Source: Anisus vortex (Eukaryota; Mollusca; Gastropoda; Planorbidae). Taken from it: a stretch of 64,000 nt of DNA. Location of the stretch: the NCBI GenBank assembly GCA_949126835.1, contig OX421506.1, positions 19,666,426 to 19,730,425 of the forward strand, given 5' to 3'. Below are positions 1 to 9,450 of this stretch, piece after piece. Position 1 is the stretch's first letter, and each line of letters begins with the position of its first letter. The notes beneath the pieces are model-generated. The model ran no database searches, was not told the origin of the DNA, and worked only from the letters and a program-made list of their open reading frames with translations. The translations under genes were made by a program, and so were the position numbers.

Positions 1-380
1 CCCGATATGTCTGCAATGTAGTTTGTGCTTTTACATCTCCGTACTTGTCCATCTTCAAGGTGATCTCTGCATTTAAAACTGTCTAGAACACCAAGGTAAT
101 CCCTGCTTTTATTGTCCTATAGAAGTTCAATTTAATATATGCGGTTTAAAAACGTATGAACCTTCAATAAAATATCTGCTTTTTATATCTGTAAGATATA
201 CACACACAGTGATAAATTTGTCAAACCAATCTAGATAGTACAAAAGAGGCATGCGTATCATTGAGCTTATATGCCTGTTTTAATTAACTGGATTCCTTGA
301 ATTAATTATAACAAGATTGTATGAGAATTTGGAAACAATGAAAATACATTTGTAAAGTGAAAATTTGTTCTCTTGGCCAG
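1..380 (+). other. Intron of gene A (left window edge)
   Basis: No exon is seen here; the earlier exons of gene A must lie outside the window. From about 235 to 380 the sequence resembles the reverse complement of 27,468-27,610, the intron in front of the matching exon of gene B. The duplication that made the two genes therefore included intron sequence. Confidence 0.6.
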
Positions 381-466
381 CACAACGATAAAGTGATCAT
401 TACACGTGAGAAAACATACTTACTGAGGTACATGATCAATGTTGACAAAGGGAATCTCGCCTGTGG
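381..466 (+). CDS. Gene A exon: end of Ig-like domain (86 nt, phase 0 to 2)
   Basis: The acceptor is ttggccag and the donor gtatgt. Its 28 codons differ from the matching gene B exon (27,382-27,467) at only four residues, nearly all conservative. The fixed length, the phase and the DKGN-x-x-CG ending mark it as a real coding exon. Confidence 0.8.
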
Positions 467-2058
467 GTATGTTGTGTATTTGGTAAACAATGGGTCAAAG
501 GATCAATATTATGTGAATAAAAAAGTTAATAAAAAAAATTATGTCTAATTATTTCTAAATCTATCTATCCAGCTATCATTCTATTTTCCAATCTATGAAT
601 TCATCAATCTCAATATATCTGTGATTCCACCTATTTATCAATTTAAACAATTATCTTTTTTATATTTTATGTATCTTCCATCTAGCAACCTATATTAAAT
701 CTCTATAGCAGGTTTTCTTTTCTATTAAGTAAATATATATATATATATACCTATATATATATATATGTATATATATAGGCCTACGTTGTAATATTATATT
801 ATAATATAACATATAAACATATTTCTAACTATGTATCTATCTTTCTCATGCATGCATTCCCACCAAATACTTTTACCTCATTAGAATTTAGAACATTTAA
901 TTATTTCTCTAGCATTGTTGGCGAAAGTGCCGAGTGTTTGCCAGAGTCGTTCCTCGAAAGTCTAAAAGAAGAATTAGATGTACAAGGTGAGACTGTTAAC
1001 GGAACATATATTAAATCCGGTGGCCAGATCACCTAATAAGTATTTTCTCTTGTAATCACTGTAAAACACATGTGGCTGTACCAATGAATGAACTCCGCTT
1101 CAGTATTAAAGCGAACTAATTGTAGCCTATGTAGCGATGATTTTGTTTAGGTAAAACACAAAAATTTCCTTCTCTGAGTCTGCTTGGCAATGTTGGGCAC
1201 CTTGCGTTTGACGGGGGAGAAGTATAGACCGCAGAATTGTGTGGAAAACACACAATCGCCTTGCATGCCCTTGCCTTGAAATCTGACAAACCTTCATTTA
1301 AGAAAAATACTTTATCAGCATTAGAATTATGCGCCGTACTTATAATAATTGGGCGGTCAATATTTTCCAGAGTTCTCTGTCTGATGCATCCCTCGCAGCT
1401 TTATTCCGAGTAATTATTTAATTATTAGCAGGTTTCACTTCAGTGATCAGTAGTAATGATGCATAGTACATGTATATAGGTCTATAACTGTATTTACTTA
1501 AACAGAGTAGGCCTACCAATGAGCTATTAAATATTACACAAAAATGTGCATTCTTTTAAAATCTTTTGTTTGGCAATTTCATTTTCCTTTCGGTTTCAGC
1601 CGAACGTGTATAGAACCGTTCTGTTTCGGCCAAAAGTCAACGTATAACTTTCGGTATGGTTTCGTTTTAGGCCGAAACCAAAAATATGGTTTCGGTCGGC
1701 CACTAAGACTCAAAGCACTGATGTGCGTAGGACGCAATAATCTTCTTTATAGAAGGAGCGTCTGTAATGTATATGATAAGATAGTTCCTGTAGAAATTAC
1801 CAACACCACAAATAATGAACTAAAACGTTTTCTGCAGACATCAGTGCCGAGCACGAAGCCGTGGGCACTATGAACTATCAGCTGATGATCTACATGGCCG
1901 AGTCTCTAGCCTGCCTAGTTCTGATGATAATCACAGGAGCGCTGATCGTCGAGCACATCCGGGTCATTTTAAGTCGCAAAAGGCGAATGCTAGAAATTGA
2001 GATGTTGGCTCTAAAAATAACCGGTAGCGCTGAACCGGAAGGGGAGGCTGAGATGTAA
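381..2058 (+). CDS. Gene A: Ig-like single-pass membrane protein, 3' part (exons 381-466, 913-986, 1838-2058)
   Basis: I do not recognise a named gene. Three exons join in phase (0 to 2, 2 to 1, 1 to stop). The first encodes the end of an Ig-like domain (KVIITREKTYLLRYM, then DKGNLACG, the usual D-x-G-x-x-x-C ending). The second encodes IVGESAECLPESF followed by an acidic, probably helical linker. The last gives a juxtamembrane stretch, a hydrophobic helix (SLACLVLMIITGALIV), a basic stop-transfer RKRR and an acidic tail ending at TAA. Gene B has exons of identical length and phase for the first two. Predicted to be a type I surface protein with a short cytoplasmic tail and no catalytic domain. 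It is 5'-truncated by the window. The exon joins are inferred from splice sites and from the paralogue. Confidence 0.72.
735..780. repeat. TA-rich microsatellite in gene A intron
   Basis: Alternating TA runs broken by single C or G bases. It lies between the first two visible exons. Confidence 0.9.
913..986 (+). CDS. Gene A exon: cysteine-containing linker (74 nt, phase 2 to 1)
   Basis: The acceptor is atttctctag and the donor gtgaga. It encodes GIVGESAECLPESF and then an E/K/L-rich stretch. The gene B counterpart (27,025-27,098) has the same length and phases and shares VGESA, a Cys three residues later and the acidic helix. Confidence 0.75.
1590..1712 (-). mobile_element. MITE-like repeat with GGTTTCGGCC motifs
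   Basis: The GGTTTCGG/GGCCGAAA words recur in both orientations. A relative lies at 63,757-63,885. In both places it is close to a SINE-tail fragment. The family resembles short hAT-type MITEs, but I see no clear target-site duplication. Confidence 0.5.
1727..1770 (+). repeat. SINE 3' tail fragment
   Basis: Contains gcaataatcttctttatag followed by aaggagcgtctgtaa. The same tail ends the full SINE at 19,518-19,680 (- strand) and appears at 63,420-63,460 (-). It lies about 70 bp upstream of the last exon of gene A. Confidence 0.65.
1838..2058 (+). CDS. Gene A last coding exon: transmembrane helix and tail
   Basis: The acceptor is ttttctgcag, phase 1. It encodes ISAEHEAVGT, then YMAESLACLVLMIITGALIV (membrane span), then the basic cluster RKRRMLEIE and a Glu/Pro tail. 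Gene B has YMAVSIACLVLVM and RRKRLGELQLEAL in the same order. An AATAAA at 2218-2223, about 160 bp after the stop, is a candidate polyadenylation signal. Confidence 0.8.
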
Positions 2059-2935
2059 GCAGGGATTGATCACGTGACCTCTAGGAAGGTGTGCTTATAT
2101 TATTTTGCGTCTGCATCAATGAATGTTGTCGTAGATATATTTATTAATTTATTCATTAGTCATTTATTGAACGCTTTACACTCAAGTGTTTAAAATAGGC
2201 ACCATATTTTGTGATTTAATAAATTGTCATTTATATATATCTAGAACCTACATTCTATCTAAACTGAATATTCATTTTATTTCCATTTATTTAAATATAC
2301 CTGCACAAAGATGCAGTTAGATTGAAAGAAACCTAGAACGATATATGCCTACAACAAGAGATGTTTATATATAGATACATAGAAAATTAAGTTAATATGA
2401 AACACTTTGTATGCATATTATATATTAGGCCTACATTATGAAAACATGTGAAAATATATTATGTAATGTTTGTAAAATAAATACAAGATAATGCTACTCC
2501 ACTTGATGTTTTTTGTTAATACTGTTTTAGTGTGGTGTATTTCTTTTTCTCACCCCTCTCCCCCCTCTCTCTCTCTCTTACTTGCTTACACACTCTTTCG
2601 TAAACGCTCTGTCTCTCTCCCTCTCTTTGAAAACAGACCTTTTCAAAAAGCGTGAAGCGGAATATGGAATATTCAATTTCTTGCCGCGATAAATAGCGGG
2701 CTCTAGTTATTGTAACCTTTTAAAAAAGACATGTCAGGAGCTCTTCGGCTATCTCGGGAAGGCTTAGTTAGTGAAAGTGAAAGGATACATTTACATCGGA
2801 AATTTCCGAATTTCCGAAAAGTAAAGGGCAAGCATAAGGACTTAAGTCTATTGGTCGATTATCTCTATTTGTAATATCATTAATTAATATGTCAGACTCA
2901 TTTACAGTTTACAACAATGACTAGGTTTGTAATTA
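2059..2935. other. 3' flank of gene A, no gene seen
   Basis: AT-rich. It holds AATAAA at 2218-2223, a second AATAAA-like site near 2477, a CT-rich run at 2,548-2,580 and one TAGGCCTA palindrome near 2,426. Confidence 0.6.
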
Positions 2936-2939
2936 TAAT

Positions 2940-3165
2940 TCGACATCTCTAGACTACGTGAGGTATTATGTATAGTGTGTATCAGTTTGGTCCATAATGG
3001 CAAGTGAATAAGCGATTCACACGTTTCTGCGGCCACGTCTAACAAAGACATTTTGTGGCCAGCAACCATGCCCAGCCACCTAACGTATCCCCAACTATTG
3101 TCAAGTAGCCTTTTGCCATTACCGCCTCGTAGAACGAACGGTGGTAGAGCGAGCGTTACGAAGAA
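2940..3165 (-). mobile_element. Diverged SINE central/3' region
   Basis: Read on the - strand it contains degenerate versions of the SINE body seen at 18,930-19,205: a stretch like ccccaac, then tggctgggcat, tggccacag, and finally the tggaccaaact-like end. The tRNA-like head is not recognisable. Confidence 0.5.
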
Positions 3166-3452
3166 CGAACTGTGCAACAACTGCAAAATTGATTCGTGTG
3201 TATTGCCCGATTTAGAGTACAAATCGATAAAATTCGGGACAATCGGGAGGAGGTAGGGTGGGAAAAGAAAATTTAACAAAATGAGGACAAAACCTCCTGT
3301 GTAAAGTTGTTCTTTTTGTTTCCACTCTCACATTTCCATTTTCCGAAAAGAAAGGTCGTTGTAAGAATTAAAAAAGGTTACATTTAGAATGAAAAAAAGG
3401 TTATTTTTTTAAAATGAAAACGCAGCATCTTTTTTTTTATAAAAAGCTGACC

Positions 3453-4052
3453 TTTTTAGTCCTTTTCTATTAACTCGTATGTCTGCGTGTCTGCTTGCTT
3501 GCAAAACTTTGCATCAATTTTTCTACCACTTTCCGTCGTCCAATCGAGCTGAAATTCGGGCAGCAGACTTGCGGCGACTAACAATACACTCTATCAAATT
3601 TTCAGTTAAAAAAACTAACCCATAAAAACAAAGTTTTTATTATACTCCCTTTTTTGTAATCTAAGTAATCTAAGATTAAATTTAATTTATATTTTGATAT
3701 ATTAAAATAAATATAAGTGATATCATACTTTATGAATTTCCACACACAAATTTTGCGCATCCTTTTTTTATAGCTTTGGCCCGCAAAAAACATAAAAAGT
3801 TCGACCGACATTTTCAACGTGAAACCAAACCATAGACCATTTATCTATGAAGTGTTTGTTAAATTAAAAAAAAAAATCATAATTATAGTATAATTAAGTT
3901 TTTTAAACAGAGAATGTATTGTAAGTCGCCACAAGTTTTTTGCCCAAATTTTAGCTCGATTGGACTAGGGGAAGTGGTCGAAAAATCGATGCAAAGTTTT
4001 GCATCCAGACAAACAAACAGACAGTACGAGTTAATAGAAAGGGAGTAAAAAA
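3453..4052. mobile_element. Element with long imperfect inverted-repeat arms
   Basis: The left arm starts ctattaactcgtatgtctg and continues through gcaaaactttgcat and aatcgagctgaaatt. The same words return inverted in the right arm, ending near cagtacgagttaatag. The arms are about 150-170 bp around an AT-rich centre. The centre contains ggatgcgcaaaattt-like and ttttcaacg words related to the tandem array at 51-63 kb. No coding region is seen. It may be a foldback or non-autonomous element. Confidence 0.6.
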
Positions 4053-4059
4053 CTTAATT

Positions 4060-4260
4060 ATACTATAATTATGAATTGAATTTTTTTGAAAGTTTGACTA
4101 CGTTGAAAATGCCGGTCTAACTTTGTATGTTTTTTATGACGTCATCAAACTTTGCGCTCTAGCTTTGTGAATGAAGGGGGAAAATTAATTCATGTTAACA
4201 TTCGTGGACGGAAATCAGAAACCGGTTGTTGTTTTTTTTAATGCGGAATCGTTATAATAA
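4060..4260 (+). repeat. Fragment related to the 51-63 kb array repeat
   Basis: Contains cgttgaaaatgccggtctaa followed by atgacgtcatcaaactttgc, in the same order and spacing style as the array units (ttgccgttccaac, then gacgtcatcaaagtttgcg). It includes a perfect TGACGTCA. Confidence 0.5.
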
Positions 4261-4296
4261 GATATGTTTTTGCCGACAAATTTGCCGTGGTCCAAG

Positions 4297-5412
4297 GTTA
4301 GTACTGCCGGGGATGGTGGTGGGAAATAAGAACCCACTCCTCTCGAAATATCCTCATGGCTTGCGTCTCAAATAGCATCTGCTAACCAAAGTCCAACTCG
4401 TGGCCTTCTGGAATGACTCGTTACTAAGTCTGGCGGACCATGTTTCAACTAACAGGAGAAGGGGTGAAGGCGGGCCGCTGGCGCCTTAAAACCAGCAGCT
4501 TCGTACAGATGGGGCTCGTAAACCTTGATAAATAGCTCATCTAGGAGAGGGAAACTCTGATCTCAAACCTCCGCTGCCTAGCGGCTACACCTGTTCGTGG
4601 ATAGGCTAAGGGAGTAAACCCTAACAGAAAATCAGGAGATGGAGTCCCTAAGGCAGTTTTATGGCGAACGCGCTATCTCTCTGGCAACTCCTGCGACGCA
4701 GATGGTCCCTCGTTGTATCAGCTCGCTGAACCACCATCAGCGTGGAGAGAGAGGGCCTGCTGCATGGGCAACAGCTGGCCTTCTTGAGCATCGCCCAGGC
4801 CATAGTGGCCTCCTTATTGACTTCCCTCACCCCAACCTGGAGAGGTCACTCCAGCTTCGCTGCAAGGCACAACACGTGGAGCGGCAGTAATCGTGTATAA
4901 GCCACTGCTCGATTGGCGTAGAGCCAGGATCCAGGGGTCGCTCCAGACGGTGGGAGAGATAGCCACGTCTCACTGAGCATCTACCGCCCACCTCAAGCTG
5001 GGCAGCCCCCAGCCAATAAGGTGATGTTTCGCCCATGGCTTGCCTGCCCCATTGTGTGCATGGGGATCAGAGTGCTCAACTCAACAAGCGAGCCATAAAG
5101 CTAAGCACCAGGAAAAAGAACAAGCAAGAAGTCTCCAGCACTTCGACTTGCAAGCTGGAATATCAGAACCCTATGACCTGGAATCTACAATGACCTTCCA
5201 TTAACAGAAGATATGAGGAAAACTGCCATCATAGACAAGGAACTCTCCAGACTAAACAACGACATTGCATGTCTGCAGGAGACCCGGCTGGCTGACAATA
5301 GCAGAATAAGTGAGGCAAACTATACGTTCCTCTGGCAGGGACTGCCCTCAGACAGACCAAGGCAACATGGTTTTGGCTTCTGCGCCAACACATACTGGGT
5401 CAAATCAAATAG
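4297..5412 (+). mobile_element. Non-LTR retrotransposon, 5' part only
   Basis: A GC-richer 5' leader (about 4,297-5,200) leads into the start of an endonuclease domain at 5,213-5,400: KELSRLNNDIACLQETRLAD, then YTFLWQGLPSD and HGFGF. This matches the ELxRLxIDIxxLQETRL start of an EEP-type LINE endonuclease. The reading frame stops being this element near 5,412, where it meets an oppositely oriented LINE. The reverse transcriptase is absent, so it is a dead 5' fragment. The clade is not resolved; the 3' end at 21,840-22,165 may be of the same family. Confidence 0.7.
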
Positions 5413-7264
5413 TTCCTCAATATATTCTGCCCATCTGCATAGTATGTCTTCTTTGTCTAACAGAATATTTCCTTCTTTTGATTTAATGCAGCTTGATTGT
5501 GTACCTTTTCTTTTCCCAGATATTTCTCGTATTTTCTCATGTACTAACTTATTATTTTCAATCTTGCTGTTTTCCAGTTCTGCGCATTGTTCATTAAGCC
5601 AGTTTTCTTTAGCTTCGTTGCACTTCTTCTTTATTTCTTTATTTAGTACTTGATATTTCTTATCGTCCTTTTTTGCCAGTCTTCTATGTTCCATGAATTC
5701 TAGAATTTCTGTCGTGATCCATTTCTTGTGTTGTTTACTGTTTTGTTTTGGTAAATTTTCTTCAATCGCCACCTCAATGCATCTATTGAATTCTTGCCAT
5801 CTCAATGCATCTATTGAATTCCTGCCATCTCAATGCATCTATTGAATTCCTGCCATCTCAATGCATCTATTGAATTCCTGCCATCTCAATGCATCTATTG
5901 AATTCCTGCCACCTCAATGCATCTATTGAATTCCCGCCATCTCAATGCATCTATTGAATTCCTGCCATCTCAATGCATCTATTGAATTCCTGCCATCTCA
6001 ATGCATCTATTGAATTCCTGCTATCTCAATGCATTTATTGAATTCCTGCCATCTCAATGCATCTATTGAATTCCCGCCATCTCTCTTCCACTTCGCATAA
6101 GTTGTCAAGTGCTTCAAATTTATTTTTTACAGCTATTGTAAACTTCTCTTTCAAATTATCATCTCTTTTTAGAAGGCTAGTTTCAAGTTTGGGTTTAATT
6201 TTTGATTTCTTGAGTTGTTTTAGTTTTAGTTTTAAATTACATATGACTGGGATATGATCACTGTCACAGTCTGCTCCTGGCATTGATTTTGATGATCTTA
6301 CAGCATTTCTGAAACGGTGTTGAATCAATATGTAGTCGATTTGGTTTCTTCTTCTGTGTCCTGGGCTACTCCATGTCCATCGTCTTCTTGGGTGGTTCTG
6401 GAACCATGTATTTGATATGAAGAGGTTATGTTCTTTGCACCATTCTACTAATCTTTCACCTATTTATCTCTCCCAGGCCAAAAGGACCAACGATGTTTTC
6501 TATTTTCTCTTTGCCAACCTTTGCATTAAAATCCCCCATTACAATCTTGATATCCTGCGATTTTAGTTGTTTCATGACATTATCTAAATCTTCGTAGAAT
6601 TTATCCACTTCTTGGTCTTCATAGTCTGATGTTGGAGCATAAGCTTGGACAATACCTACGTCGAAGGGCTTTCCCTGTATCTTAATTGCTATGACTCTGT
6701 CTGACACTGGCCAGTAAATTTTCACCGATTTCGCTGTTTCGGGATCAAGAATGATGCTGACCCCTTTTTGATGCTGTTCCCCTCCAGAGTATATCATGGA
6801 ATAGCCATCGGTTGAAAACATTCCAGCTCCCTTCCATCTTACTTCTGACAATCCAAGTATATTAATATGGAGTCTTTTCATTTCTGCTTTTATGTTTTCC
6901 AATTTTCCCTTTTGCAACATTGTCCTGATATTCCACGTTGCTATTTTATGCGGATTGCGGGTGCTGACAGTTGCCAGATGACGGTCTGGTTCCACCTGTC
7001 GCACATGGATGTCCATACCGAGCGAGGTGTTCTTCAGAACCCCATTCACGCTGTTAACTTGATTCCTTGATTTCTTTTGAGTAATGATTTTTTCTTTGCT
7101 CACAGTAGTTTGAAATTGCTTTCTGTGAGGGCAGCTCCCATACTGGGCGGGTTGTCCTAGCCATTGTGCCTCAGGTGGCATCCTCTGCCTAGCACAGGTG
7201 AGGCGGTGACCAGTTCCTGAAATCTTTATCAGCTGCTCACCACTTCTATCCATCATCTGCCTCC
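5413..7264 (-). mobile_element. RTE-like LINE, 5' part with endonuclease, frameshifted
   Basis: Read from about 7,256 leftward. The 266-residue first segment (stop at 6,456) carries the endonuclease start KIATWNIRTMLQKGKLENI, SEVRWKGAG and the motif GDFNAKVG. A single frameshift near 6,460 leads into GERLVEWCKEHNL, NQIDYIL and the catalytic CDSDHIPV (region 6,230-6,450). A Lys-rich linker follows, interrupted by the 28-bp repeat at 5,768-6,078, and the frame resumes to RWAEYIEELFD. It then ends at the junction with the + strand LINE, and no reverse transcriptase remains. RTE or BovB-like type is judged from memory of the family; it is non-functional. Confidence 0.78.
5768..6078. repeat. 28-bp minisatellite inside LINE coding sequence (11 copies)
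   Basis: Copies start at 5768 and every 28 bp up to 6048, with the core gccatctcaatgcatctatt followed by gaattcct. The unit is the reverse complement of LINE sequence encoding EFNRCIE. The period is not a multiple of three, so the expansion breaks the reading frame. Confidence 0.93.
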
Positions 7265-8014
7265 CATGATGACTGCAAATATTTTTAAAAGCAGCAATAG
7301 AAAAATATAAAAATATTTTAAATAAGCATTGTAATCAGAATAAAACTAGGCCTAAATCTTATATTTAAAAAAAAAATGGTTAGGTAATCCCTAGCTGGAG
7401 TGTTTAAAATAGAACTATTAGTATCAGTTTTTACTTCCTGAAAATATTTAAGAAAACTAAAAGTTGGGAAAATATTTACAATCTTAAAAAAAAATAAAAC
7501 ATAACAAATAACACTATATCATACATTATAAAGAAATTATTATTTTTATATTTCTAACAAAGAAAGGTATATCCAGGTCATCTGTGTGCCACTGTGACTC
7601 AAACCACTTTGCCAGGTAGGATACACAGAGAAAGCAGATCCCATTAGTAAAATACAAGACCATAAGGTCACATGTAACATATATACTCGATCATAAGTAA
7701 CACTTTTTTTAACCAAAAATGTTGATAAAAAAATTATTTATCTGGAGAAAAAAAAGTAAAACAAATATGACTTTTTAAAACTTCCGATTCAATATTAGGG
7801 GTGCGAATTAAACATGGGTCAATGACAACATATAAAAAAATAATCTTTACCTCATGGTGCGACTTATACGTTAGTATATACGGTATTCAAATTTATCAAT
7901 GGAAAGTGTTTTTTAAGTTTTACACCATCATACAGCCTATGTTATATACACAGATATAAATATAAACATATAGATCTATCTATCAATATATATATATAAA
8001 CAAATTTAACATTA
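7265..8014. other. Intergenic; includes a short TIR element
   Basis: No gene seen. At about 7,681-7,884 the ends atactcgatcataagtaacac and (inverted) atactaacgtataagtcgcac resemble the termini of a small mariner-type MITE. The rest is AT-rich, with a TA run near 7,988. Confidence 0.45.
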
Positions 8015-8944
8015 TTACACATATTGATCATGATTAATTTTATGTATTATTTGGTGTCGTTTTAAACTTCCACTTTGAGAAAATTGTTTACCACAAATGT
8101 CACATTTAAAAGGTTTTTCTCCAGAATGAATTCTTTGGTGTATTTTTAAATCTCCACTTTGATAAAATTGTTTACTACAAATGTCACATTTAAAAGGCTT
8201 ATCTCCAGAATGAAATCTTTGGTGTATTTTAAAATGTCCACTAACATAAAATTGTTTACTACAAATGTCACATTTAAAAGGCTTTTCTCCAGAATGCACC
8301 CTTTGGTGTATTTTTAAATTTCCACTTTGAGAAAATTGTTTACTACAAATGTCACATTTAAAAGGTTTTTCTCCAGAATGCATTCTGTGGTGTCTTTCTA
8401 AATGTCCTTTTTGATAAAAAATTTTACTACAAATGTCACATTTAAATTGTTTTTCTTCAGAATGAATTTTTTGGTGTAGTTTTAAAGAACCACTTAGATA
8501 AAACTGTTTACTACAAATGTCACATTTAAAAGGCTTTTCTCCAGAATGAATTTTTTGGTGTTTTTTTAAATATCTATAATGAGTAAATTGTTTACTACAA
8601 ATGTCACATTTAAATGGACTATCATCTGTATGATTCCACAAGTGGTTTTTTACAAAATGTAAGGCATTAAATTTCTTATTACATATCAAACATTGAAAGG
8701 GGAATTCCACTAAATGACACCTCTGATGTTCTTTAAAGTGAACGCTCCAAAAAAAACTTTTACAACATATGTTACATTTAAATAGTTTTTCACCTTTATG
8801 ATACCACAAGTGGTATTCTAAAAAATTTAAGGCACAAAAGTTTTCATTACAAATTAAACATTTAAAGGTCTGTTCTTGTGAATCCATTCTTTGATATATT
8901 TGTATCACTTTGAATATGAAAATATACAGTACAACACATGTCAC
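8015..8944 (-). CDS. C2H2 zinc-finger protein (10 fingers), probably partial
   Basis: A single uninterrupted frame of 309 codons, with ten Cys2-His2 fingers at a 28-residue spacing. The last seven are very regular ([10 protein letters not shown], then L-x-x-H-x-x-x-H), joined by SGEKP linkers, a variant of the common TGEKP. The first three have diverged linkers. Varied helix residues (SGNLKIH, SGHFKIH, SGDLKIH) suggest nucleic-acid binding, and hence a nuclear DNA-binding role, but the target is unknown. The likely start is the Met at 8,887 (MDSQEQ); the codons upstream read through what was once another finger in a different frame. No BTB, SCAN or other effector domain is seen. It could be a small zinc-finger gene or the last exon of a decayed longer one. 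Confidence 0.8.
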   Translation of the reverse strand: MTCVVLYIFIFKVIQIYQRMDSQEQTFKCLICNENFCALNFLEYHLWYHKGEKLFKCNICCKSFFWSVHFKEHQRCHLVEFPFQCLICNKKFNALHFVKNHLWNHTDDSPFKCDICSKQFTHYRYLKKHQKIHSGEKPFKCDICSKQFYLSGSLKLHQKIHSEEKQFKCDICSKIFYQKGHLERHHRMHSGEKPFKCDICSKQFSQSGNLKIHQRVHSGEKPFKCDICSKQFYVSGHFKIHQRFHSGDKPFKCDICSKQFYQSGDLKIHQRIHSGEKPFKCDICGKQFSQSGSLKRHQIIHKINHDQYV

Positions 8945-9450
8945 ATCTGACAGGCAAATGTTCCAAGGGATGAATTATTTCTTGCTATGACTAAGCCTTT
9001 GATGATTTATTTTAAACCCTTTAAGTAAAAAAAATAAAGAAAATTTTCCAAAATATATACCGGCCATTTTCAGATAATAACTTTGTACTAGAGAGGTTAT
9101 TCAGAAGCTGGATAAAATTGTTTACTTTGGTTTATCATAAATATAAATCCATCAGGTACATTTGTACAACACAATTTGAGAAAATTGTCATATTTCCTTT
9201 GAAGATAATTAAATAAAGTTGAAGCCTATTTGATCATTCTTCAAAACAGAACTTGGAGAAAATAGCTTCTGCCATATGTATCTCTAACACGACTATTAAT
9301 TTGGTGCATTCGACTATTTATACAAAAGTAAATGATATTCTGCCTTAAACATAAACTTTGAGAATTATTTTAATCCATATATTACAAAGTTGATATTGGT
9401 GAGGCTTGTTTTGTTTTGGTTCTCTTCACATTGGGCACATTTTCCAAGTG
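8887..9450 (-). pseudogene. Degenerate upstream zinc fingers
   Basis: Directly upstream of MDSQEQ, one frame away, the sequence reads [17 protein letters not shown], a broken finger start. Further right are vestiges such as ggataaaattgtttac (near 9,110) that match the intact finger DNA. The array was once longer and has decayed at its 5' end. Confidence 0.6.

Noticed and set aside
1544..1873. 109-codon frame overlapping the gene A last intron
   Set aside because: It runs through a MITE and a SINE tail and then the last exon in the wrong frame.
5768..6078. CRISPR-like array
   Set aside because: The 28-bp units are directly abutting with no unique spacers, so it is a minisatellite.
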